Below, one piece after another: positions 24,747-33,931 of a stretch of DNA of 64,000 nt. The stretch lies in contig NC_004663.1 in assembly GCF_000011065.1 (NCBI RefSeq), positions 1,922,001-1,986,000 of the forward strand, read 5' to 3'. The notes below the pieces were generated by a model. It was not told the origin of the DNA and ran no database searches. It saw only the letters and a list, made by a program, of their open reading frames with translations. A program made the position numbers and the translations under genes. Origin of the DNA: Bacteroides thetaiotaomicron VPI-5482 (lineage in GTDB: Bacteria; Bacteroidota; Bacteroidia; Bacteroidales; Bacteroidaceae). Each line of letters opens with the position of its first letter. The stretch's first letter is position 1.

Positions 24747-24820
24747 GCCTCTTTAGCTCAGTTGGCCAGAGCACGTGATTTGTAATCTCGGGGTCGTTGG
24801 TTCGAATCCGACAAGAGGCT
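24747..24820 (+). tRNA. tRNA-Thr (anticodon TGT)
   Basis: A full cloverleaf: acceptor GCCTCTT/AAGAGGC, D arm GCTCAGTTGGCCAGAGC, anticodon stem-loop with TGT in TTTGTAA, and T arm GTTGG TTCGAAT CCGAC. Discriminator base T; CCA is not encoded. A consensus promoter lies 20 bp upstream. Confidence 0.96.
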
Positions 24821-24898
24821 CTCCTCAAAATTCAAATGCCGCTATATGCGGCATTTTTTATATCCTTTTCATTCGATGTTCACGAAACACAACCATGC

Positions 24899-25243
24899 TT
24901 ACCCCCTCAACAGGCTCAAAGCAAACACAACTGCCAAATCCTTTCTTTTCAACCGAAAGTCACAGCCGGAAAATAATCCGAATATGATTAACACTACCGA
25001 AGCTATCCCCCAACGATAAGAAAGTATTTCGAAAGCTGAAAAACCGATCAGCAATAAAGTGATGAAAAAAACGGAGCCAGCCCAAAAGTGGAAGAGGAAA
25101 CCGACGCATATAGTATGCCTTTGATACGATTCATGAATATATTCGACTAAAATCCGATATTTATGACTGCAAAGATATAAATATAAATCCAAGAAGATAT
25201 CAAACAAGAAGAATAATAGATTTGCAGATAAAAAACCTTCCAT
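24899..25243 (-). CDS. Possible small membrane protein
   Basis: The 114-residue frame has hydrophobic segments near 5-25, 48-68 and 73-93 and starts after an A-rich leader typical of the genus (AAACAAATAATAA before ATG). It lies just downstream of tRNA-Thr on the opposite strand. No family is recognised and aromatic and Leu content is high for an AT-rich frame, so it may be real or chance. Confidence 0.45.
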   Translation of the reverse strand: MEGFLSANLLFFLFDIFLDLYLYLCSHKYRILVEYIHESYQRHTICVGFLFHFWAGSVFFITLLLIGFSAFEILSYRWGIASVVLIIFGLFSGCDFRLKRKDLAVVFALSLLRG

Positions 25244-25428
25244 TTATTATTTGTTTTTAAATAAAAGAATGTATTTTTGAATCCAAATATATAGCTAATA
25301 TTATTATATATATCATTAATATACTATGCATCAATATTTTAATATTAAATTTTATATATAAATTTATATCTTATAAAACAAACACTATTTTCAAGAAGCA
25401 ATAAATAACCAATTAAAAAACAAAGATT

Positions 25429-26163
25429 ATGGCATTATTTGTAAATCCCGGCAAAGATTGGGAAAAGAACATGAGTGAAGAAGACATCGCACAAATGGAA
25501 TCACAAGGTTATGATGTAACAGAACTACGCGCCAAACGCGCAAAATCTGCAGAGGAAGAAGAAAAAGAGCGCCTCCGCGAAAAAGAAGAGCGGGAAAACT
25601 TCAAGAATCCAACTAACCTGAACAAACTCGCCCCTTACCTGCAGACACCACGTGACATGAGCACTTCTTTTTTCAAAGCTATGGCAGGCAGCGCCCCCTG
25701 GCTATTCAAAGATCGTTGGAAAAGAAAATATACCGAGGCTCCTATTGTTTATGCCGCGGTAGTGCAAGCTAATACCGCCCTATGGATGCCCGGTAATAAC
25801 GATTATTATCCTGCCGTATTTGTTTTTGCACTTGATCAAAAACACATTCACGACACCGAATGGCTAAAACAAATAGCAGAAGAAATAAATGTATTGCAAG
25901 ATGCCGACCAAATCCCCGGTGATTGCCGCAAACTAATACAGACATTACGCGATGATACCAGCGAATTCTGTTTTCGTATCGGCAAAAGTGTATGTGGTGA
26001 CGCCAACGCATGGTGTGCCACCTATAAATTCGACAAACAGACAGCACTGCCACGCAAGGCTTTACCATCCGATGGCATCGTCCCTTTTCTATTAAAGTCC
26101 GCCCCGGTAGAAAATCAATTTGTTGATTTCAAACTAATCCCGACTGAATTTTATATCGGCTAA
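25429..26163 (+). CDS. Uncharacterised cytoplasmic protein
   Basis: The 244-residue product has no signal peptide or membrane segment. Residues 15-60 are a charged helix likely to form a coiled coil (AKRAKSAEEEEKERLREKEERE). Residues 90-240 look like a compact domain with several Trp and Cys (APWLFKDRWKRKY, YYPAVFVFALDQKH, FCFRIGKSVCGDANAWC). I do not recognise it. The 185 bp upstream are extremely AT-rich. It precedes a secreted/membrane gene on the same strand by 80 bp. Confidence 0.7.
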   Translation: MALFVNPGKDWEKNMSEEDIAQMESQGYDVTELRAKRAKSAEEEEKERLREKEERENFKNPTNLNKLAPYLQTPRDMSTSFFKAMAGSAPWLFKDRWKRKYTEAPIVYAAVVQANTALWMPGNNDYYPAVFVFALDQKHIHDTEWLKQIAEEINVLQDADQIPGDCRKLIQTLRDDTSEFCFRIGKSVCGDANAWCATYKFDKQTALPRKALPSDGIVPFLLKSAPVENQFVDFKLIPTEFYIG

Positions 26164-26243
26164 AAATAGATAAGCAGAAATAGGCAAACCGAAAGTAAAC
26201 AATATTTTTTTCATCATTTATAATTATATCTCACATAAGGAAT

Positions 26244-26816
26244 ATGCATGCATACATTATCCAACAACTAATAAGAATTATATTGTTTATCACTATCAGT
26301 TTGCCTATAGGACTAAAAAGTTTTGCCCAAGAAACAAAACGTTTCTATATGGAACTGGACACTCCCCGCAATGGAGCCAAAGCAGGACAAGAGCTTGAAT
26401 TAAAATACATCAGCACAGCCGATTTCGATTCTGTATCTCCACCCGACTTCGGAACGCTTATAGAAACAGTTGAAGGAGCAACACCACACAAAGCCGGTCA
26501 TACAGTAAAAAACGGCATATTGACAAATATCTACGAGCAGGGATTCAGCTACCGCATACGTTTCAAGAAGCCAGGAAACACCAAACTACCTCTGGCATCC
26601 ATCAAGGCAAACGGAAAGGAATACGAAACACCTCTGACCAGTGTATGGGTACATCCGGTCGATACCAATATCGACAGTGTAAAATGCAGCATTCAGCTGG
26701 AGGATTCTTATCGCAAAGGAGTTTTCACTGCCATCGTGATCTGTCTCTTAATCGCCTGGTTATTGATCCGCTTATCGTTTCAGAAACAAAAAAAAATAAA
26801 GAGACAGGATAAATAA
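26244..26816 (+). CDS. BatD-like exported membrane-anchored protein
   Basis: The 190-residue product has a signal peptide or N-terminal anchor (about 8-29, ending SFAQ), a beta-sandwich region like the oxygen-tolerance BatD N-terminal domain (ELDTPRNGAKAGQELELKY, YRIRFKKPGNTKLPLASIKANGKEY), and a C-terminal transmembrane helix (about 158-176) with a basic tail. No Bat operon is adjacent, so a Bat role is not supported by context. The function is unknown. Confidence 0.65.
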   Translation: MHAYIIQQLIRIILFITISLPIGLKSFAQETKRFYMELDTPRNGAKAGQELELKYISTADFDSVSPPDFGTLIETVEGATPHKAGHTVKNGILTNIYEQGFSYRIRFKKPGNTKLPLASIKANGKEYETPLTSVWVHPVDTNIDSVKCSIQLEDSYRKGVFTAIVICLLIAWLLIRLSFQKQKKIKRQDK

Positions 26817-26867
26817 AACAGAGAATAACCCTATCTCATTAATCCATCATTATCTGCATCTGCTTAT

Positions 26868-27620
26868 TTATTTTTTAAGTATTCTCTTTAAATGTTCGAC
26901 ATCTAAAAGTAAGTTCACTGTTTCAAAATTTCCTTTATAAAAAACGCCCCAGTTATTGAAAACACAAGGCAGGTCTTTCGCTTTTTGGAGTGTATCCACT
27001 TGAATTAAAGATACAGGAACGTTATTTGTATCACAATACTGTTTTACCATTTCAATCTTTTGATAAATATAAGGGCATTGCATATCATAATAAATAGTCA
27101 GATCTTCGCTTTCAATTTTCATTTTTTTCGCGTTTTGCGCAAATTTCGGCATTGTCCCGTCAAAAGAAAGTGCAAGCAGTTCATATCCATTATCAGTCGC
27201 ATCAACAACTTCAAAACCGAATTTCTTCGCAAACGATTGGTCAGAAAGCCAGTTCTTCCGCTTCTTTGAGCCAAGCATACAAACACCGGATTTGCCTTTT
27301 TCTTTGGCGTCTGTCAGGCAATATTCCATCAAAGCTCTTCCATACCCATTCCCCTTAGGACTTCCTAAGACCCATAAGCAATACAGATAATAATAGTTAT
27401 CACCAATGATGGGAACCCAAGCTGTCTCAAGAGGTGCATACTCAATAAAAACCGTAGCTTTTGCATTTAGCTTTCTAAAAACATGACCTTCATTTAGTCT
27501 GTCGGAAAGCCATTGCCGCTTCGCGTCAATACCTGCATGAGGCTTTTTACTGCGAATAATGCAGCATAGATGCTCATCACTGAGGTTTTCCTTTGTTAAG
27601 TTTACAAAATCTGTATTCAT
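26868..27620 (-). CDS. GNAT acetyltransferase with C-terminal YoaP thioredoxin-like domain
   Basis: Residues 1-150 form a GNAT domain (acetyl-CoA loop GSPKGNGYGRALMEYCL near 90-106). Residues 165-250 are YoaP-like with a thioredoxin-type start YYDMQCPYIYQKIEMVKQYC and VFNNWGVFYKGNFET. YoaP-type fusions are more common in Firmicutes. It lies in the AT-rich accessory block, isolated on the minus strand, consistent with acquisition by transfer. The substrate is unknown. Confidence 0.85.
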   Translation of the reverse strand: MNTDFVNLTKENLSDEHLCCIIRSKKPHAGIDAKRQWLSDRLNEGHVFRKLNAKATVFIEYAPLETAWVPIIGDNYYYLYCLWVLGSPKGNGYGRALMEYCLTDAKEKGKSGVCMLGSKKRKNWLSDQSFAKKFGFEVVDATDNGYELLALSFDGTMPKFAQNAKKMKIESEDLTIYYDMQCPYIYQKIEMVKQYCDTNNVPVSLIQVDTLQKAKDLPCVFNNWGVFYKGNFETVNLLLDVEHLKRILKK

Positions 27621-27708
27621 ATACGCATTCGTTTTAAATTAGATATCATCAATCAACCGATCTTAACGGTGCACTCTGCCATTTTGGCTGAATATAATAG
27701 TTATAGTT

Positions 27709-28179
27709 TCATAAGAGATAGTGATTTAGTATTAAAATCCTCTTTAAATCTTTCTCTCTGCCAAAAAGAGATAAGATTCTTTTTTGCTCTTCTATAGTTG
27801 GTATCTTGATAATTAAATTCCCAATGAATATTTCCTCATATTCTTTTACACAAACAGACTGCCAAATATCGTTTTTCTTAATTTGAAGATCCCCCATGAC
27901 CTCAATATCCATTAAAGGAAGTTTGAATCTGGCAAAATTAGAACGAAACAAATCATCCTCTTTTGTTTCCGGAGATATTTCCATATATGTTTTTAGCAAG
28001 TGTTGCAATTTGCATGAATTCATTTCGGTAGTCAAAATATCGATATCAGCAGTTTCTCCGACCTCTATACCTGATAAAATCATAGCAGATGCACCTATAA
28101 CATAAAAATCAGGACTTATTTCCTGTAATTCAACAGTTATACTTGCAAGACTCTGAGTTATCTTATCTTTAATTTTCAT
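27709..28179 (-). CDS. Nucleotidyltransferase-fold protein (DUF6036/AbiEii-like)
   Basis: From ATG at 28179, preceded by GGAG, the product has the nucleotidyltransferase signature VIGASAMILSGIEVGETADIDILTTE (Gly-Ala-Ser and Asp-Ile-Asp) followed by LPLMDIEVMGDL with the third acidic residue. This is the minimal fold seen in DUF6036 and AbiEii-type toxins, which modify tRNA or proteins. The 156-residue length is short and no partner antitoxin is visible next to it. It is a candidate remnant or stand-alone member. Confidence 0.65.
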   Translation of the reverse strand: MKIKDKITQSLASITVELQEISPDFYVIGASAMILSGIEVGETADIDILTTEMNSCKLQHLLKTYMEISPETKEDDLFRSNFARFKLPLMDIEVMGDLQIKKNDIWQSVCVKEYEEIFIGNLIIKIPTIEEQKRILSLFGREKDLKRILILNHYLL

Positions 28180-28200
28180 ATCTCCAATAATATATAACAA

Positions 28201-28569
28201 AAATACAAAATATATTTCAGAAAGGTAAAAGAACAGGCTTTAATAATACCATTAATGAATGTAATGAGAGCAACTATCGACAAAATTCCTCTTTTTCTAT
28301 GTAGCTCCTCCTGCAAATTTCATCAATCGCCTTATTATAACAACTACAAGGTTCAGTACTACGATATTCCAATGTCAGGGCTTGATAAAAAATATTAAGA
28401 GATTGGTCGCTTCCTATCCTTGGTTGCATAATCTTTACGCATTTTAATTCTAAATATTGCCTCCATATTAGCAAATCCTTATTTTTCCCTAGCAAACTTT
28501 TGACACCTCAACAGCATAAACAGTATTTATGGGATAATTTTAGAAAAGCTGAAACGAGTAAGCAAAGAA
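28201..28569. other. Gene-poor accessory DNA
   Basis: No convincing gene. A 73-codon minus-strand frame at 28274-28495 starts with ATG but matches nothing I know and lacks a clear ribosome site. It may be the debris of a lost gene like the Fic remnant beside it. Confidence 0.5.
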
Positions 28570-28809
28570 TTATTCTATTTCCTTAATTCGTTCAATCTGT
28601 CTATCCAGAAAATAATCAGTATATAGGCTGTAGTCTTCCATTTCATAAAACGCTATCAGTCCTTTTCTGTAATTCAGTATATCCGAATCTTTGACAGGAT
28701 ATACGGGAATGATGCCAACATTCATCAAAGAAATACTTTCTATCATTCTTGCAGTCCGTTTGTCCCCGTTTGAAAATCTCATCAAACGACAACTGAAAGG
28801 CCATGACAT
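28570..28809 (-). pseudogene. Fic-domain protein remnant (C-terminal fragment)
   Basis: The minus-strand frame encodes MRFSNGDKRTARMIE, a degraded Fic motif (family HxFxxGNGRxxR; here the His is missing and Asn is Asp), then NYRKGLIAFYEMEDYSLYTDY and RQIERIKEIE, the usual Fic C-terminal helices. The N-terminal half is absent and no start fits, so this is a remnant. The same C-terminal helix sequence recurs on the opposite strand at 33356-33463. Confidence 0.7.
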
Positions 28810-29313
28810 ACATCAAACATCATCCCGGCCGGATTGCACTCATTTTGCTAAATACAGGAAGCGATCTATAGCTTATTGTCGAAGATATGTTACAAGAGAA
28901 TGTATATATCCTGTGATCTGGTGAAGCGGAAGCTCAGGAACCGGGTTATAGTAGACAGATTGGAACTAAAGCTATGTACACACTGCGAGAAAACTCTTCC
29001 GTTACACCGGTTTTACGCTGGCAGGATATATATGGTCAATTTTAAACATTATAGTAATGCCATGAGGAATAGATATGGATACAATAAGAGCAATTGAAGG
29101 AGAGTTATCGATACAAAACTTCAAGAAGATATTAAACATATATAAATAAGACAGGATTATTTTTTTTACGTCATTTTTTTATCTATATTAAAGGTCAGAG
29201 AATAAACCAACAATTTTAAATACTTTAAAGAGATCCAAGCAAATAACAAAAACATATTTTACACAACGCCTTAAAGTCCGAAAAATAGTAACATTATTTA
29301 AAATCCAGTAGTT
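28810..29313. other. Gene-poor accessory DNA with a possible zinc-ribbon fragment
   Basis: A short + strand frame (28876-29097) contains LKLCTHCEKTLPLHRFY, resembling the Cys-x-x-Cys start of small Bacteroides zinc-ribbon proteins, but lacks the second Cys pair, so it is probably a broken copy. The last 150 bp before the lipoprotein gene are very AT-rich and hold no gene. Confidence 0.45.
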
Positions 29314-30351
29314 ATGAAAACAATTAATTATTTTTCCGGCTCATTGCTTGCATTATTATTTTATGCACTATTTGCTGCATGTAATAATGATTTGCAAACT
29401 ATTGCTGTCACTGAAATAAAAGGAATAGAACAAACTCTCTTAAACGAAAGCAATACTTTAATAAGTTCAGATGTAGCAACAGATAGTACTATGCTTGGTA
29501 AAGACAACACAATATCCAACTCAACGTCTGCTACTAATGCATTCTTCACTAAACAAGAATATGAAGAGGGGATGGATTGGTGGAAAGATAGAGAAGGTGC
29601 GCTACCTGCTCTATATGAATATCAGGTATCCTGTCGTGATTTTCCTTCTGGACATGGTCCTGATACTTGCATATATTATATGACCATTATTTGGACTTGT
29701 TATCCTCCTATTACAGAAGCTAATTGGATGGATTATCAATATATGCAAGTACAACATAGGCTAATAAGTGGTACTACTGCATTTCCTTGGCGTTATTTAG
29801 GTGAAGGGGGCCCGGGGAATTATAATTATGGAATAGTGAAAGTCAATGGATTTCAAGATCCTATGGATTTAAATGCTACACATTTGCCTACTAGAGTTCA
29901 GTTTAGATATAGATTGTTGCATAAAGATTTCCCAGGGAAAGCAGATAAAAGTATTAATGATAAAGAAAAATGGTACAATAAAAACCTTGCAACTGGATGG
30001 CATTATAAAGATTACAATCAGCCAACTTATAATAACCCTTATGGTTATAATTCACAGGATTTCAACAATATGGAATCACTAAAATTCATAATTAATGATC
30101 CTAAGTGTGGCTCATCTTTTTCTGTAAGAGTGCTTGTTGATGGATATTTAGTTTTTCCCCAATTAGTAGGCGGAAGATATGAAGTTACTGTTCCAAAATT
30201 TAGGAAGACTGGAGAATATCTCATAACAGCTGAATACGCAGGCAATGTTTCGGAAGAATTTAAAACTGCAGTGCGACACGGTATCTATCAAAAATATACA
30301 AGCAAAGAAATTTATATCATGTTTAGTTGCAATGAGTTTAGCTATGATTAA
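29314..30351 (+). CDS. Uncharacterised lipoprotein of the accessory block
   Basis: The 345-residue product has a type II signal peptide (FAAC, Cys about 23, then NNDLQ). A Ser/Thr/Asn-rich linker (35-75) leads to an aromatic-rich extracellular region (EEGMDWWKDREG, SCRDFPSGHGPDTC, YYMTIIWTCYPPITE) and a C-terminal beta domain (FIINDPKCGSSFSVRVLVDGYLVF). Four Cys could form disulfides. Codon use is AT-richer than flanking core genes. I do not recognise the family. It is 20 bp upstream of the MG2-like gene and probably co-transcribed with it. Confidence 0.7.
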   Translation: MKTINYFSGSLLALLFYALFAACNNDLQTIAVTEIKGIEQTLLNESNTLISSDVATDSTMLGKDNTISNSTSATNAFFTKQEYEEGMDWWKDREGALPALYEYQVSCRDFPSGHGPDTCIYYMTIIWTCYPPITEANWMDYQYMQVQHRLISGTTAFPWRYLGEGGPGNYNYGIVKVNGFQDPMDLNATHLPTRVQFRYRLLHKDFPGKADKSINDKEKWYNKNLATGWHYKDYNQPTYNNPYGYNSQDFNNMESLKFIINDPKCGSSFSVRVLVDGYLVFPQLVGGRYEVTVPKFRKTGEYLITAEYAGNVSEEFKTAVRHGIYQKYTSKEIYIMFSCNEFSYD

Positions 30352-30371
30352 CAACCTTACATGTCACAATA

Positions 30372-33104
30372 ATGAAACGAATACTTTTAATTCTATTTTG
30401 CAGTCTACATAGCATTTTGTTTCTCCGTTCACAAAACGCTAGCAGCGACATCATCTTCAAACAGTTCTTCGATAATGCCGTTGCTTTTGCTGACACATAC
30501 CCACGTGAGAAGGTATACTTGCATTTTGATAATAGTAGTTATTATGTAGGAGATACTATATGGTTTAAAGCCTACACGGTATATGCTGAGAACAATATGC
30601 CAAGCACCATCAGCAAACCCCTTTATGTAGAAATGCTCGACCAGACAGGGCATATTACCCAACGCCAAATCATTGAATTGAATAGCGGTGAAGGACATGG
30701 ACAGATAATCCTGAATGAAAGTACCATGTCCGGCTATTATGAAATCAGAGCTTACACCCGTTGGATGCTCGCATTCAGCGAACCTTCTTACTTCTCACGT
30801 ACATTCCCGATCTATCAGTCTGCACAAGAAGAAAGACCAGAACGGAGGATTTCGACCTATAATCTGAATCCTTCCATGAAACAGCGACCGAAAAATGTGA
30901 CAGATAAACTTGCTATCCAATTCTTTCCCGAAGGAGGAACACTCGTGAAAGGCATCTCTTCTCGTGTGGCATTTAAAGCTGAAAGTAGAGAAGATGGTAA
31001 TGTTATCCTTGAAGGTGCCATTTATACGAAAGACGGGGAAAAGCTGACAGAAATAAAAACCCTACATGACGGAATGGGAATATTCACTTATACACCCGAA
31101 GAAAAACCAGCAGTAGCTAAAGTAACTTATAAAGAAAAAGAATATAAATTCAATCTACCGGACGCCCTTTCCGCCGGATATGTATTGAACGTGAATAATT
31201 CAAGCGGAGCTATTGTAGGTAACGTATTGAGCAATGAGAATACCCCGGATGCAGACATTGTAGCATTCATAAGTCATGAAGGTCGCCCCTATTCGTATTG
31301 GATACTACGAATGAGATCAGGTGGAAATCAAACTTTCTTACTTAAAACGCGCGATCTTCCCGGAGGCATATACCAAGTCAGTCTACTAGACAAAACCGGG
31401 AATATGCTGTGCGAACGATTTACATTTGTGCAACCCAATAAATTGAATTCAATACAATTAAATGGAATTAAAGACATTTACCGGCCTTTCGAACCAATTC
31501 GCTGCGAAATACAAGTAACAGATCAAAAAGGAAATCCTTTACAAGGTTCTTTATCCATATCAGTAAGAGATGCTATACGTTCGGATTATGCAGAATATGA
31601 TAATAATATATTTACAGATATGTTATTAACATCCGGTTTAAAAGGATATATTGATAAACCGGGGTATTATTTTGCAGATATTACACTTCGCAAATTGCAA
31701 GAACTTGATGTTTTGCTCATGGTTCACGGTTGGCGTCAATATGACTTATCACAACTTATTTCCGGTAAAAATGAAAAGCTACTTCAACAGTCAGCTGAAA
31801 AAGAGTTGTTACTACAAGGACAGATTCGTTCTTCTCTATTAAAAAAAGAAATGAAAGATATGGAGGTAAGCGTCATGGCTAAAGTGGACAATACATTTGT
31901 AGCAGGAAATACGTTTACAGATGAAAACGGCAAATTTCAACTTCCGGTTACTAGTTTTGAAGGAGAAGTAGAAGCGGTATTCCAGATACGCCGTAGGGGA
32001 TCTAAACATAAGAAAGATGCTTCTGTTATGCTCGACCGTAACTTCGCCCCTACCCCACGTGCCTTCAGCTATGAAGAAGAACATCCACAGTGGATGGACA
32101 AAAACTCATGGATCACCCTTTCCAACCGTATAGACTCGCTATATGTAGATTCTATTAGCAAAACTAACAACACCTATTTATTGAGCGAAGTGGAAATAGC
32201 AAAAAAAAGAAAAAATAAGAACATCACTACTCAAGTATTCGAGAAAAGCGTAGACGCATACTATGATGTAACGCGATTGGTTGATGAATTACGCGATCAG
32301 GGAATAGTAATTAATACTATACCCGACTTGCTTAGTAAAGTGAATCCTAACTTTTCATACGATGTGCAAGACGGAAGCTCACGATATAAAGAGAAAACAA
32401 TCTGTCTCATTGTTGGCAAACAAGTACTTGATACTTTAACTGCTTGGACATTGTGGAATGAGATAGATGGTATAAAACAGATTATGATATGCGAAGGAAG
32501 CAATTCGTATACTAATGAAGTGCTTAATTCAATACACGGTTCAAATATGACAAAAGGACAAAATGTAAAAGACATGATGACAGCAATGAATCCCCCACGT
32601 ACCTTTGATGACAGTTTCTATCTTTATGGAGATGCTGCAAAGAAAAAAATATCGTTAGACGATACTGAAAAGGCCAAATCAGACCCCCTTTTTAGAAAGA
32701 AATCATCAGGAATCAACAATAATGTAAACGTCAATATCGATTTTTCAAGATTCGGACAATATGCTTTATTCTACATAACTCCGCATTTTGACTCCAATTA
32801 TAGCAGATTAACGCAAAAGTCAATGAAGGCTGCCCATGGAACACGTCGTACAATAATCCAAGGATATTCTCGCCCATTAGCTTTCTATTCTCCTGTCTAC
32901 AAAGACAAAATACCGACTGCAAATGTCAACCATCGTCGCCGTACACTTTATTGGAATCCTACTATACAAACTGACAAAAATGGTAAAATTAGCATAGAAT
33001 GTCAGAACGGTATGTATGCCAATCCGGTCATTATCCACGCAGAAATGCTGAAAGGTGGAATCCCATGCAGTATTACGATTATTGGAGAGAAGAAAAAAAA
33101 ATAA
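30372..33104 (+). CDS. Large exported MG2/macroglobulin-like protein
   Basis: The 910-residue product has a signal peptide (about 1-20, ending FLRSQ). An MG2-like start follows (EKVYLHFDNSSYYVGDTIWFKAYT), then repeated Ig-like macroglobulin domains (PFEPIRCEIQVTDQKGNPLQGSLSISVRDA is the next boundary). A region of carboxypeptidase-regulatory type (about 480-545) and a TonB-plug-like segment (LSEVEIAKKRKNK; IDGIKQIMICEGSN) come after, and the C-terminal PTIQTDKNGKISIECQNGMYANPVIIHAEML closes. It lacks a barrel. Such proteins are periplasmic or surface-anchored with unknown partners. It pairs with the lipoprotein gene upstream. Confidence 0.75.
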   Translation: MKRILLILFCSLHSILFLRSQNASSDIIFKQFFDNAVAFADTYPREKVYLHFDNSSYYVGDTIWFKAYTVYAENNMPSTISKPLYVEMLDQTGHITQRQIIELNSGEGHGQIILNESTMSGYYEIRAYTRWMLAFSEPSYFSRTFPIYQSAQEERPERRISTYNLNPSMKQRPKNVTDKLAIQFFPEGGTLVKGISSRVAFKAESREDGNVILEGAIYTKDGEKLTEIKTLHDGMGIFTYTPEEKPAVAKVTYKEKEYKFNLPDALSAGYVLNVNNSSGAIVGNVLSNENTPDADIVAFISHEGRPYSYWILRMRSGGNQTFLLKTRDLPGGIYQVSLLDKTGNMLCERFTFVQPNKLNSIQLNGIKDIYRPFEPIRCEIQVTDQKGNPLQGSLSISVRDAIRSDYAEYDNNIFTDMLLTSGLKGYIDKPGYYFADITLRKLQELDVLLMVHGWRQYDLSQLISGKNEKLLQQSAEKELLLQGQIRSSLLKKEMKDMEVSVMAKVDNTFVAGNTFTDENGKFQLPVTSFEGEVEAVFQIRRRGSKHKKDASVMLDRNFAPTPRAFSYEEEHPQWMDKNSWITLSNRIDSLYVDSISKTNNTYLLSEVEIAKKRKNKNITTQVFEKSVDAYYDVTRLVDELRDQGIVINTIPDLLSKVNPNFSYDVQDGSSRYKEKTICLIVGKQVLDTLTAWTLWNEIDGIKQIMICEGSNSYTNEVLNSIHGSNMTKGQNVKDMMTAMNPPRTFDDSFYLYGDAAKKKISLDDTEKAKSDPLFRKKSSGINNNVNVNIDFSRFGQYALFYITPHFDSNYSRLTQKSMKAAHGTRRTIIQGYSRPLAFYSPVYKDKIPTANVNHRRRTLYWNPTIQTDKNGKISIECQNGMYANPVIIHAEMLKGGIPCSITIIGEKKKK

Positions 33105-33134
33105 ACCAGTAAATATCTCCAAAGTCCCTTTTAG

Positions 33135-33463
33135 GATTTCAATTTAGATGAAATACCGCCATTTCCGACAAATTCCCCTAATGATGTCAAGGGTCGGTCA
33201 AGGATAAAAACAATAGTGAGACAATTGGAATACATGAAACAGATATTTAATGAAGAACAAATAAATAAAGCTGCATTCATCATCGAAAGCCCTTTATCAA
33301 AGCTTTCTGAGCTTTATCATAGCGAAGTTAAGAATCTTGCTATTTTAATGTCTTGAACTACAAGAAAGGATTAATATCTTTTTGCGAAACTGGAGAATAT
33401 TCTCTTTACACTGATTACTTCTTGAATAAACAAATCGAAAGAATAAAAGAAATAGAAGAATAA
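33135..33463 (+). pseudogene. Second Fic-like remnant with frameshift
   Basis: An open frame without a start (33135-33355) carries a hydrophilic segment (VRQLEYMKQIFNEEQINKAA; a Leu-rich helix follows) and stops at a TGA. In a different frame, 33356-33463 encodes NYKKGLISFCETGEYSLYTDY and KQIERIKEIE, near-identical to the remnant at 28570-28809 but on the opposite strand. It is therefore decayed Fic C-terminus joined to another fragment. The two remnants bracket the lipoprotein/MG2 pair. Confidence 0.65.
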
Positions 33464-33556
33464 AAAACAGCCTTCCTCTCAAAACACCATCCTTATATCA
33501 TGATATTAACCAAAAGCTGGGAACAAAGTGGGAACATTTTGGATTAAGAGAAAAGA

Positions 33557-33589
33557 AAAACCCTCTCAGAGATCATCTGAAAGGGTTTT
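33557..33589 (-). terminator. Hairpin terminator after tRNA-Cys
   Basis: Stem AAAACCCTCTCAGA / TCTGAAAGGGTTTT (33557-33570 with 33576-33589, one mismatch) lies directly downstream of the minus-strand tRNA-Cys and gives a T run on that strand. Confidence 0.75.
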
Positions 33590-33592
33590 ATG

Positions 33593-33664
33593 AGGTTCCT
33601 GGCGGATTCGAACCGCCGTACACGGTTTTGCAGACCGCTGACTAAGCCACTCATCCAAGGAACC
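33593..33664 (-). tRNA. tRNA-Cys (anticodon GCA)
   Basis: Read on the minus strand: acceptor GGTTCCT/AGGAACC, D arm GATGAGTGGCTTAGTC region, anticodon loop CTGCAAA with GCA, and T arm GGCGG TTCGAAT CCGCC. Discriminator T; CCA is not encoded. It lies at the edge between the accessory block and feoB, a typical integration-site position. Confidence 0.95.
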
Positions 33665-33715
33665 ATTTTTTCTCGTTTGCGGTTGCAAAGGTAGTACAAA
33701 TTTTGAAACTACCAA

Positions 33716-33931
33716 CTATCCGCAGCAATTTTTCTTTGTACTTTTTTTCTTTACACCGCACTCTTGACGTTTCTTCTCCATCATATCCTTTAAATCACAG
33801 CCACTTACGCAGCTATCACAAGGATTCTCACTTTCTCGCGTACGACGAAAAAAAAGATAAATTCCATATATTACACGGGCAATGCAGAGTACAATCAGTA
33901 CTCCGACTACCCATTCCTGCCAATTATTCAT
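33716..33931 (-). CDS. FeoB-associated Cys-rich membrane protein
   Basis: The 71-residue product has one transmembrane helix (about 7-27, VVGVLIVLCIARVIYGIYLFF) and a cytoplasmic Cys-rich tail (CDSCVSGCDLK, Cys in QECGVK and the terminal CCG). This is the family found after feoB in many anaerobes. It probably assists ferrous iron transport, perhaps by binding iron. Its ATG overlaps the feoB stop (ATGA), so translation is coupled. Confidence 0.88.
   Translation of the reverse strand: MNNWQEWVVGVLIVLCIARVIYGIYLFFRRTRESENPCDSCVSGCDLKDMMEKKRQECGVKKKSTKKNCCG

Noticed and set aside
25244..25428. Replication origin or H-NS-type control region in very AT-rich DNA
   Set aside because: There are no DnaA-box clusters or iterons; only general AT richness is present.
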